A stretch of 64,000 nucleotides of DNA from CAJINA01 sp964636125 (GTDB taxonomy: Bacteria > Desulfobacterota > Desulfobacteria > Desulfobacterales > CAJINA01). Positions 51,101-58,397 of the stretch are shown in pieces. The notes under the pieces were generated by a model, which did no database searches, was not told the origin of the DNA, and saw only the letters and a list, made by a program, of their open reading frames with translations. Position numbers and translations under genes: made by a program. The DNA lies in assembly GCA_964636125.1 (NCBI GenBank), contig CAZWPX010000023.1, positions 1 to 64,000 on the forward strand, in the 5' to 3' direction. How positions within the stretch are numbered: position 1 is the stretch's first letter; each line of letters opens with the position of its first letter.

Positions 51101-52320
51101 CGGCGATCACCGGCACCAAGGTCATGACCGGCGCCGCGGTCAACGATGCGCCCACCGCGACGAACCTGAGTGCCCCGGAGAGCTACACCGAGGACACGGC
51201 GCTCAATCTGACCGACATCGTGGTCACTGATGTGGACAGTGCCACTGTCACGGTGACCCTGACCTTGTCGGATCCGGCGGCCGGCTCCCTGAGCACCGGC
51301 ACATCCGGTGCGGTGACCTCGACCTTTGCGGCCGGGGTGTGGACCGCCTCGGGCGCCCTTGCCGATGTCAACACCCTGCTGGCCGGCGTCACCTTCACCC
51401 CAACCGGGGGCTACGCCGGTGACTTTACCATCGCCACAAGTGCGAACGACGGCACGGCACCGGTGGTGACGGGAGTAAAAAATGTGTCCCTGGCAGCCGC
51501 TGCCGATCCAACGCCGCCGACGCTCCCTGCGGAAGACAATGATCCAGATCCGGTAACTCCGCCCGAGCCCGATCCAGAGACACCTGAAGACGAATCCGCA
51601 CCCGCGGACGTCGCAGAAGAGGCTCCTGCCGAGGCCGAAGCCGAGGCCTTGAATGAAGATGATTCGGGTGATACCGTAACGGCGGTTCCACCGACAGCCG
51701 CCGGAGCCGTGTCTTCACAACAGCGGCTTGCCTCGAACACGCTGCGTGGATTTATACAACGGTCCCTCCGGGGCCTGAGCCTTGAACAGGTTGCGGAGAT
51801 CGACCTCAAAGAACTCCGGGAAATGACGGCCGAGACCCAACCGGCCTGGTCTGTTGCCCAGACCCGGGCAGCATCAATGACCTTTGGTACCCGGCTGACT
51901 GATTTGGGCATTCGGACAGTTCTCGCATTCGATTTCCTGGAAAACTCGCTGGACGGGCTCCAACAAGAAGCAGAGGAAGAGATCGCGCTCAACCAGGTGG
52001 TTGCAAGTTCCGCCATTGCCGTAACGACAGGCCTGTCCGTGGGGTATGTGGCCTGGCTGCTGCGAAGCGGCGTGCTGCTCAGTTCTTTGCTGTCTTCCAT
52101 GCCGGCCTGGCGGATTCTGGATCCGTTGCCTGTGCTTGCAGGAAAACTGGACGATTTCGAGGAGACGGACGAAGAATCCCTGGAGACCATCATCGAGCGG
52201 CCGTCGCCGCCTTCCGCCGATGACGACCCGAATGATGCATCTGCCTCTGTGGACGTTGCGGACGAAGTCGTGAAGGACGTGAAAGACGTGAAAGACGTGA
52301 AAGACGTGAAGGAAACGTAA
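48199..52320 (+). CDS. Giant LEPR-XLL / DUF4347 repetitive surface protein
   Basis: A 1,373-residue protein. The N-terminus has no classical Sec signal but carries the LEPR-XLL motif FEALEPRLLLSA (47-58), a mark of very large exported proteins. A DUF4347 domain follows (about 155-335), with His226 in VHFVSHGTDRG and Cys269 in LLFYGCDLAAG, and the typical TGADVTASDDDTG..GGDWDLEY end. Residues about 340-1105 are cadherin/VCBS-like repeats (each with an NDAP..T motif), including three DNA-identical copies. Residues about 1105-1160 are Pro/Glu/Asp-rich. The C-terminal region has a hydrophobic segment (GLSVGYVAWLLRSGVLLSSLL) and ends in VKD repeats. Likely the exported substrate or surface component of the following machinery. 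Confidence 0.85.
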   Translation: MNKWFKTALKTMCDRLGAGTRGVPRPVPGKAPNAGPRQDSFPAGIHFEALEPRLLLSASGDGIVAGVAVQAAPSSEHAAIEAENFQFNQLNQSLSTNLLHTTEIKESGLSQGNSTPQGSNPVSHPADATTTNNENQLVSSIPAESVDILTSIESHVLDTVLERSELVVIDGGIQDTDTLINDLLADRDDGRTIEVVIIDPEQDGFEQVSDLLATRQGLDAVHFVSHGTDRGVKLGDTWLYPGNLDDYAGDIAGWKDSLAAEADLLFYGCDLAAGEEGQALLASLGELTGADVTASDDDTGHALLGGDWDLEYRAGDLETAVAFSAELQHHWDGLLAPPTLDLDVNNSSGAGGNDYQLTYTEGDVATAIADTDSDVADADSTTFDHVTLSVSGLLDGNAEEMVLDGDTFALSTAVAGQNTSGLKYTVTVTAVPGSGTATMTITKQGGGTFTEVETEALIEEIKYRHADDNPSDGNRTIDMTVNDGSVDSAAARTTINVDPVNDAPTLTVFSAPIKTSSQDETVTITFGDLTTQGDEADVDGTVDAFIVKAVSSGTLLIGASKGSAAAWAAGTNDTISGLDKGFWTPVSGATGTLNAFTMVVEDNSGAESATPVQAQVSVTANNVPTLTAFAAPIDTTAEDTQVDITFAELVAQGDEADVDGTVDGFVVKAVTSGTLLIGTDAGSATIWAAGSNDTIDAANNAYWTPDSDANGTLNAFTAVALDNSGAESATPVQAQITVTAVNDAPTATNLSAPESYTEDTALNLTDIVVTDVDSATVTVTLTLSDPAAGSLSTGTSGAVTSTFAAGVWTASGALADVNTLLAGVTFTPAINYNSNFNIATGVSDGAAPAITGTKVMTGAAVNDAPTATNLSAPESYTEDTALNLTDIVVTDVDSATVTVTLTLSDPAAGSLSTGTSGAVTSTFAAGVWTASGALADVNTLLAGVTFTPAINYNSNFNIATGVSDGAAPAITGTKVMTGAAVNDAPTATNLSAPESYTEDTALNLTDIVVTDVDSATVTVTLTLSDPAAGSLSTGTSGAVTSTFAAGVWTASGALADVNTLLAGVTFTPTGGYAGDFTIATSANDGTAPVVTGVKNVSLAAAADPTPPTLPAEDNDPDPVTPPEPDPETPEDESAPADVAEEAPAEAEAEALNEDDSGDTVTAVPPTAAGAVSSQQRLASNTLRGFIQRSLRGLSLEQVAEIDLKELREMTAETQPAWSVAQTRAASMTFGTRLTDLGIRTVLAFDFLENSLDGLQQEAEEEIALNQVVASSAIAVTTGLSVGYVAWLLRSGVLLSSLLSSMPAWRILDPLPVLAGKLDDFEETDEESLETIIERPSPPSADDDPNDASASVDVADEVVKDVKDVKDVKDVKET
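50414..51401 (+). repeat. 360-bp tandem repeat, 2.7 identical copies, in the surface-protein gene
   Basis: Copies at 50414-50773, 50774-51133 and 51134-51401 (partial) are base-for-base identical where I compared them. They encode a 120-residue domain starting near NDAPTATNLSAPESYTED. Identity at the DNA level points to very recent duplication or ongoing gene conversion; copy number may vary between strains. Confidence 0.95.
52270..52314 (+). repeat. 9-bp tandem repeat at the 3' end of the surface-protein gene
   Basis: Five units of GTGAAAGAC or close variants encode VKD-VKD-VKD-VKD-VKE just before the stop codon. The nine-base unit keeps the frame, so slippage would change tail length without breaking the protein. 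Confidence 0.9.
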
Positions 52321-52323
52321 TTT

Positions 52324-55248
52324 ATGGGCAGGTTGAACGTCAAATTCCGCGTGGTTGCAGGCATGGTCGGTCTGGTGATCAGCCTCATCTTTCTGGCCCT
52401 CTATCTCGGCATCATTCCGGACCGGATCGGCGCGGTGCGAAAAGGACGCACGTCCCTCGCCGAAGCCCTTGCGGTACACAGCGCGGCCCTGGTGATGACG
52501 TCCGACTTTCAGCGCCTGAAAGCCGATCTGGACCTGATTTCAAAAAGAAATCCCGGTCTGCTTTCCCTTGCCCTGCGACGGGCAGATGGCCGCAGCACGA
52601 TTTCGATCGGCGATCACGACGGCCAGTGGCAACCCATGCAAGAAAACTTCACGAAAGCCAACCAGATCCGGGTCCCCATATCCGACGGCAAGCAAAACTG
52701 GGGGCAGCTGGAGCTGCGATTCAATCCCCTGCAGGACCAGGGGCTCAAGGGAATCCTCCAAACACCATGGGTCCAGATCGGGCTGTTTCTCGGGATAGGA
52801 TGCTTTGTCACCTTTTACCTGTATCTGGGCAGAGTGCTTCGCCAACTGGACCCCTCCCAGGCCATCCCCGGCAGGGTGCGCGCCGCCCTGGACACCATGG
52901 CAGAGGGGTTGCTGGTCGTTGACCCGAAGGAACAAATCGTGCTCGCCAACAAGTCTTTCGCCGACCTGTTTCAAAGATCACCGGATAAGTTTCTGGGTCA
53001 CAAGGCCGGAGAACTGCCCTGGATCGACACGGAGGGGAATAAGATAGAAAAAGAAAACCGCCCGTGGATCCAGGCCCTGAAACAGGGGAAGCTTCAGAGG
53101 AAGCAAATGTTGCGGCTGCAGGTTTCGGCCGACGAGTGGCGGACCTTCAATGTCAACTGCGCGCCGGTATTGGGTTCTGCGGAAAAGCCTGCGGGGGTAC
53201 TCATCAGCTTCGACGATGTAACCCAACTCGAGAAAAAAGAGATCGAACTTCGCAAATCCAAGGAAGAAGCCGAAACCGCCAACCAGGCAAAGAGTGTGTT
53301 CCTGGCCAGCATGAGCCACGAAATCCGCACACCCATGAATTCCATTCTCGGTTTCACGGAGATCCTCAAGCGCGGCTATGCCCGCAGCAAAGAAGAGACC
53401 CGCCGACACCTCAATACCATTCATTCCAGCGGGAAAAACCTGCTGGCCCTGATCAATGACATTCTGGACCTGTCGAAAGTAGAGTCCGGCCGCATTGAGG
53501 TGGAAAAAACCTGGGACGAGCCCCATCGGATTGCCCAGGAGGTCCTTAAGACTCTGAAAGTCCAATCGGAAGAAAAAGGACTTTATCTCCGATTCAATGC
53601 GGAGAGTGCGCTGCCGCAAAAAATCGAGACCGATCCGACGCGTTTCCGGCAGATTATTTTCAACCTGGTGGGAAACGCCATCAAGTTTACGGAAACAGGC
53701 GGTGTGACGGTCGGCCTGCGCTTTAAGAACAACCGCAGAAGGCCCCTTTTGATTGTCGACATCACCGACACCGGCATTGGAATCCCGAGTGAGAAGATCG
53801 GCAGTATTTTCGACCCCTTCACCCAGGCGGATTCTTCGATAACCCGCCATTTCGGCGGAACGGGTCTCGGCCTTTCCATCAGTCGAAAATTTGCCCGACT
53901 GCTGGGCGGAGATATCCGGGTATCCAGTCAGCCGGATAAGGGCAGCCGGTTCAGGGTTATCCTGGCTACGGGAGACACGACCTCGATTCCTTTTCTCCAA
54001 CCCGAGGAAGTGGCCTTGACCCTGGAAGAGACCGCTAAGGCCAAACCTGACCGGTGGCGGCTGAACAGGTCACGCGTCCTGGTGGTGGAAGACGGCGTTG
54101 AAACCCGTGAACTCCTCCGGCTGTTGCTCGTCCAGGCGGGAGTAGACGTGTACGAGGCGGAAAACGGGCTGGAGGGTGTCAGAAAAACCACCACCGAACC
54201 CTACGACGTCATCCTGATGGATGTAAACATGCCGGTCATGGACGGCTTTGCCGCGGCCGGGAAAATGCGGCAGAACGGGGTGAAGTCACCGATCATCGCC
54301 ATGACCGCCAACGCCATGAAAGGCTCTGAGCAGGAATGTCTGGCGGCTGGATACTCGGGGTACCTCCCCAAGCCCATCGATATCGACAAGCTCATGCAGA
54401 TGATGGCGGATCTCGTGGGCGGAGACCAGGTCAAGGAAATGGACGATGCGTCCCCCGGCATTCCCGCAATGCCGGAAATCGCTTCCGCGGAAAAGCAAGC
54501 AGCACCGCCGCATCCCCTCGTATCCAGCCTGCCGATCAGCGACCCGGAGTTTCAGAAAATTATTATCCGATTTGAATCCCAGCTTCGCGACAAGCTGAAA
54601 TCCGCGGTCCGGGCCCGGGAGCGGGGTGACCTTGCCGAATCGGCTGCCTTCGCTCACTGGCTCAAGGGAGCGGGTGGTACCGTGGGCTTCGCTGAATTTA
54701 CCGAACCGGCCCGACAACTTGAACAGCTGGTAAATGAAGGGGCCGATGTATCTGAAATGACCGCGGCATGGAAAGCTATTCGCCGGCTGGCCATCCGCCT
54801 TGCTGACACTATAGCTGACCTGGCGATATCTGCGGCTACCGGGACCGGAGCAGCAGCATCGCCGACTCCGTCGGAAGCCCCTTCCTCTGCCCACACCGCA
54901 GGCACCGCTGTGACACCTCTGGTTTCCCGCTACGCAGAGCTCCCGGAATTTCAGCCGATTATTCACCATTTCATCGAAACGCTCGATGAAAACCTGTCAA
55001 AAATGGAACTGGCCTATGTGCAGGAAGATTGGAAACAGCTGGAATCCCTGTCGCACTGGTTGAAAGGGTCAGGTGGTACGGTGGGTTTTGATGCCTTCAC
55101 AAAACCTGCAGCGGAGCTCGAAAAATTCGCCAAGGCGCAACAGGCGGACCAGGCCGGAGGAATGCTGGATAAGCTAAAGCGGCTGAAAAACGCAGCCCTG
55201 CACCCGGATGCAGGTGGACACGGCACAGAGCCGGCATCAATCCTTTAA
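52324..55248 (+). CDS. Membrane hybrid histidine kinase with receiver and two Hpt domains
   Basis: A 974-residue sensor. Transmembrane helices at about 12-34 and 156-178 bracket a periplasmic domain of about 120 residues. A PAS domain (about 195-310) follows. HisKA has His332 in MSHEIRTPMNSILGF. HATPase has NLVGNAIKF, DTGIGIP and GTGLGLSIS. The receiver has Asp633 in VILMDVNMPVMDG. Two Hpt domains have His778 and His911, both in HWLKGxGGTVGF. It begins 3 bp after the surface-protein stop, so the two are cotranscribed and probably linked. The double Hpt suggests phosphate is passed to more than one partner encoded elsewhere, perhaps an enhancer-binding regulator of the sigma-54 promoter. Confidence 0.92.
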   Translation: MGRLNVKFRVVAGMVGLVISLIFLALYLGIIPDRIGAVRKGRTSLAEALAVHSAALVMTSDFQRLKADLDLISKRNPGLLSLALRRADGRSTISIGDHDGQWQPMQENFTKANQIRVPISDGKQNWGQLELRFNPLQDQGLKGILQTPWVQIGLFLGIGCFVTFYLYLGRVLRQLDPSQAIPGRVRAALDTMAEGLLVVDPKEQIVLANKSFADLFQRSPDKFLGHKAGELPWIDTEGNKIEKENRPWIQALKQGKLQRKQMLRLQVSADEWRTFNVNCAPVLGSAEKPAGVLISFDDVTQLEKKEIELRKSKEEAETANQAKSVFLASMSHEIRTPMNSILGFTEILKRGYARSKEETRRHLNTIHSSGKNLLALINDILDLSKVESGRIEVEKTWDEPHRIAQEVLKTLKVQSEEKGLYLRFNAESALPQKIETDPTRFRQIIFNLVGNAIKFTETGGVTVGLRFKNNRRRPLLIVDITDTGIGIPSEKIGSIFDPFTQADSSITRHFGGTGLGLSISRKFARLLGGDIRVSSQPDKGSRFRVILATGDTTSIPFLQPEEVALTLEETAKAKPDRWRLNRSRVLVVEDGVETRELLRLLLVQAGVDVYEAENGLEGVRKTTTEPYDVILMDVNMPVMDGFAAAGKMRQNGVKSPIIAMTANAMKGSEQECLAAGYSGYLPKPIDIDKLMQMMADLVGGDQVKEMDDASPGIPAMPEIASAEKQAAPPHPLVSSLPISDPEFQKIIIRFESQLRDKLKSAVRARERGDLAESAAFAHWLKGAGGTVGFAEFTEPARQLEQLVNEGADVSEMTAAWKAIRRLAIRLADTIADLAISAATGTGAAASPTPSEAPSSAHTAGTAVTPLVSRYAELPEFQPIIHHFIETLDENLSKMELAYVQEDWKQLESLSHWLKGSGGTVGFDAFTKPAAELEKFAKAQQADQAGGMLDKLKRLKNAALHPDAGGHGTEPASIL

Positions 55249-55250
55249 CT

Positions 55251-55376
55251 ATGACGGATTCGAAATCCCGCCTCATCCAGTCGGCATCAATACAGTCGCT
55301 GCTTGATGCAAAAATTATGTCTGCAGTGATTTCTCTGGGAAAAAATCTCGGTATGTTGACCGTTGCCGAGGGGCAT
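55251..55376 (+). pseudogene. EAL-domain fragment
   Basis: Directly after the kinase gene, a short frame encodes SLLDAKIMSAVISLGKNLGM followed by LTVAEG. This is the well-conserved segment preceding the VAEGVE motif of cyclic-di-GMP phosphodiesterases. It lacks all metal-binding EAL motifs and is followed by unrelated sequence. The remaining part of the 395-bp gap (to 55643) shows no recognisable gene. A decayed EAL gene once sat in this operon. Confidence 0.6.
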
Positions 55377-55643
55377 TGTGCAGTATGCCGATCTCGAGCA
55401 CCGAACTTGAGCTGCTCTTTCACAGCTCGACTCACCAACGACGTGAGCGCGTTCCAGAGGATGGTCGTCCCGAAAAAGATAGGCCGGGTCATCTCGCCCC
55501 ATAGAGAGTCTTCTCCCGGTCCACTGAACATGATGATTTTTTCACCGGCAGGCGTTCCCGGGCTGGCCGTATGTTTTTATTATTTATGAAATCAAAAGTG
55601 GTATTGTTGGACAAATGACCTAAAATATTATAAAAGTTGACTC

Positions 55644-56498
55644 ATGATTGCCAAATTCAAATCAAGCCTGTTTCTGATAGCTGTCATCGGGCTCCTGGCT
55701 GTCAGCCCCGCCGTCTCCCATTCGCTGGAAGTTCAGGCGGTAACCATTCCCAGCGCGGACGTCACGCTTTCCTTTGTGGTTTCCGGAAAAATCGCAGAAA
55801 TTCTCGTCAAAGAAGGCGACAGTGTGAAAAAGGGTGCCCTGCTGGCTGCGTTGCACGATGATCCTGAACGAATTCAAACCGAGCAATTGAAGGTTCAGGC
55901 CGCGGACATGACCCGTATCCTGTCGGCAAAAGCGGAACTGGCCCAGAAAATAGTGGACCTGGAAAAGCTCGATGCGGCCAGGAAAAAGGGTGCGGTCAGC
56001 GACTGGGAAGTCGCACATATGAAGCTGAGCGTTCGCATGGCGAAGCTGGCGCTCCAGGCGGCGACAATCGAACATGAGCAATCTCAGCGCCAGTACTCCC
56101 AGGCAGTCCAACAGCTCGAGCGCATGCGCATCGTGTCCCCGATTCCGGGGCGCGTGGAAAAGGTCTCCATTGAGGCCGGAGAAGGGATTGAAAAACTCGG
56201 ACCGGTGGTTCAACTGGTCAGGACCGATCCGCTCTGGCTCGATGTCCCGGTCCCCCTGCCCCAGGCAAAGCAGCTGGCCATGGGGCAACGGGCCGCGGTC
56301 CGGTTTCCGGGTGATCCAACCGGTAAATCAACGGATGGTCGGATTGTCTACATCTCGTCCGTCGCAGATGCGGCCAGTGACACCCTGCGGGTCCGTATCG
56401 AAGTGGGCAATCCTTCCGATCGTCCGGCAGGAGAGCGGGTGACCGTTGGCTTTCCGCTAATTCAAACCGGCAAGGTTGGGGACACTTCCCAAAATTGA
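55644..56498 (+). CDS. HlyD/RND-type periplasmic adaptor protein
   Basis: A 284-residue membrane-fusion protein with a cleavable signal (LFLIAVIGLLAVSPAVSHS). The two lipoyl half-motifs are clear: FVVSGKIAEILVKEGDSVKKGALLAAL (about 45-71) and ERMRIVSPIPGRVEKVSIEAGEGIEKLGPVVQLV. They flank a helical hairpin (about 75-155). A beta-barrel segment with the DPLWLDVPVPLPQAKQLAMGQ motif ends the protein. It would bridge an inner-membrane component and the OmpA-TolC channel encoded downstream. It overlaps or abuts the next gene. No RND pump or ABC exporter accompanies it. Confidence 0.9.
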   Translation: MIAKFKSSLFLIAVIGLLAVSPAVSHSLEVQAVTIPSADVTLSFVVSGKIAEILVKEGDSVKKGALLAALHDDPERIQTEQLKVQAADMTRILSAKAELAQKIVDLEKLDAARKKGAVSDWEVAHMKLSVRMAKLALQAATIEHEQSQRQYSQAVQQLERMRIVSPIPGRVEKVSIEAGEGIEKLGPVVQLVRTDPLWLDVPVPLPQAKQLAMGQRAAVRFPGDPTGKSTDGRIVYISSVADAASDTLRVRIEVGNPSDRPAGERVTVGFPLIQTGKVGDTSQN

Positions 56499-56503
56499 AG
56501 ACG

Positions 56504-58321
56504 ATGAACGAACTGCAGCAAACCGAAGGGCCTTTCACCAGGGTTCTCACTCGGGTACTTGCCAGGCAGTGCCGACAGGTGCGGGCGGCCGGCGGCGCAA
56601 TGCTGCAACCCGTCGAAGAGAAACGCCTGCTCCTCCTTGCGGCTTTTCCGCAATCAGACACCCAAAACGGGCTTCCCAAATGGCTCTCCCCTGCCCTGAA
56701 CACCTGCCTGGAGGTCCTGTCCAGCGGAAAGGCGGCGATTGTGCCGGAATCCCCGCAGCAGGGGGCCGGCGGACAGACCGGGAGCCGGATCCTTGTCATT
56801 CCGATTCAAAAAAAGAACAATGTCCGGGCAGTGGCTGCATTTCTCGTCCCCGAGCAAAACCCCCGGAGGCTGGCGGTTATAGAAAAGAGGCTGGCCACCA
56901 CCTCCTTTCTACTGAACCACTGCGAACTGCAACTGACCCTGGAAAAACACCGGAAGGCGATCGATCGCCTCTCCCTCGCGCTGGGTGTCATTTCAGTGTG
57001 CAACCAATCCAGCCACTTCACGAGCACCGCCATGGCCTTGTGCAACGAGCTTGCCGAAAAATTAAGATGCCACCGTGTCAGCCTCGGCGTTCTGGAAGGC
57101 CGCTACGTCCGCGTCCGCGCCATGAGCCGGACCGACACGTTTCACCGGGAGATGAAGCTGACCCAGGACATCGAGGCAGCCATGGAAGAGTGTCTGGACC
57201 AGGACCTGGAAATCATTCGCCCGGCGGCCGCAGATGCCGTCTACGTCAGCCGCGCAGCCGGGCAGCTTTCCCAGCGGCATGGGCCATCCGCCGTGCTCTG
57301 CGTGCCGGTCCGGATAAACGGCGGCGTGGCCGCCGTCATCACCCTGGAGCGATCTTCGGAGCGGCCGTTTACAAGCCTGGAAGAGATCGAGGCCGTCAGG
57401 CTGGCTTGCGACCTGTGCGCCCCGCGGCTGATGGACCTGCGGGAGAATGCGCGGTGGTTCGGCGCCCGCATGGCCGCAGCGGTTCGAAAAAAAGCAGGGA
57501 CGATTTTTGGACCGCAACACACGGGATTGAAGCTGGGGGCCGTCCTCATTTTTCTCATCGCAGTGTTTCTTGTGTTCGCCAGGGGGGAGTACCGCGTCGG
57601 CGCCCCGTTTATCTTCGAGGCCTCGATTCAGCAAGCCGTCGTGGCCCCGTTTGACTCCTATATCAAAAACGTTCACGTGGATCCCAGCGACGCGGTAATC
57701 GCTGATCAAACCCTATTGGGCGAGCTGGAGACTTCCGATTTGAGACTCGAACAGGCCGCGCTCAAGGCACAGCAGCAGGGGCATCGGAAACAACGTGCAG
57801 CCTCGATGCGCGACGGAAAAACGGCCGAAGCCCAGATGGCCGAGGCTCAGATTGACAAGCTGGCGGCTGAAATCCGCCTCATCGAAGGCCATATCAAACA
57901 GGCCGCACTGGTGGCGCCGATTTCCGGGCGACTCGTTTCGGAAGATCTCAAACGGCGTCTGGGAGCGCCGGTGGAAGCGGGCGACATTCTCTTCGAAATC
58001 GCCCGCATCGAATTACTGAGGGCCGAGCTTTACGTGCCGGAAGATTCGATTGCGCTGGTGAATATCGGTCAGGCCGGTGAATTGGCCGCCGTCGGCCATC
58101 CGGATCGGAAAATTCGGTTTGTGGTGGAACGCATCACGCCCCTCGCCGAGGTAGTCAACCAGGTCAATTCGTTCCGGGTGCGGGCCCGTTTGCACGACAG
58201 GCCGAAATGGATGCGGCCGGGCATGGAAGGCCTTGCCCGGATCGATGTAGGGAAAAAACGCTATGTGTGGATCTGGACCCATCGGTTGACCGACTGGCTC
58301 AGGATGAAGCTTTGGCTTTAA
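56504..58321 (+). CDS. GAF-TM-HlyD fusion protein
   Basis: A 605-residue protein of unusual build. The N-terminal ~330 residues are cytosolic and contain a GAF-like domain (about 150-320, with SSHFTSTAMALCNELAEKLRCHRVSLGVLEG and AVLCVPVRINGGVAAVITLERSSERPFTSLEEIEAVRLA), preceded by a second weaker GAF-like half. A single transmembrane helix (LKLGAVLIFLIAVFLVFA, about 345-362) follows, then a periplasmic HlyD-type adaptor: AVVAPFDSYIKNVHVDPSDAVIADQTLLGELE, a hairpin, AALVAPISGRLVSEDLKRRLGAPVEAGDILFEIARI. The cytosolic sensor could gate the adaptor. ATG 56504 is used; TTG 56495 is an alternative that overlaps the previous gene. Confidence 0.85.
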   Translation: MNELQQTEGPFTRVLTRVLARQCRQVRAAGGAMLQPVEEKRLLLLAAFPQSDTQNGLPKWLSPALNTCLEVLSSGKAAIVPESPQQGAGGQTGSRILVIPIQKKNNVRAVAAFLVPEQNPRRLAVIEKRLATTSFLLNHCELQLTLEKHRKAIDRLSLALGVISVCNQSSHFTSTAMALCNELAEKLRCHRVSLGVLEGRYVRVRAMSRTDTFHREMKLTQDIEAAMEECLDQDLEIIRPAAADAVYVSRAAGQLSQRHGPSAVLCVPVRINGGVAAVITLERSSERPFTSLEEIEAVRLACDLCAPRLMDLRENARWFGARMAAAVRKKAGTIFGPQHTGLKLGAVLIFLIAVFLVFARGEYRVGAPFIFEASIQQAVVAPFDSYIKNVHVDPSDAVIADQTLLGELETSDLRLEQAALKAQQQGHRKQRAASMRDGKTAEAQMAEAQIDKLAAEIRLIEGHIKQAALVAPISGRLVSEDLKRRLGAPVEAGDILFEIARIELLRAELYVPEDSIALVNIGQAGELAAVGHPDRKIRFVVERITPLAEVVNQVNSFRVRARLHDRPKWMRPGMEGLARIDVGKKRYVWIWTHRLTDWLRMKLWL

Positions 58322-58397
58322 CTCAATTGCCGTCAGGCTCCGCAAAAGACCTGTTCAATAAAACTAAGAATGCACCACTTTTAAAGGTAGGTTGACG

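Noticed and set aside
50414..51401. CRISPR array
   Set aside because: The repeats are 360 bp, contiguous and coding; no spacers.
55097..55531. 144-codon minus-strand frame after the double-Hpt kinase
   Set aside because: Overlaps the kinase 3' end and is antisense to the EAL fragment; no recognisable domain.
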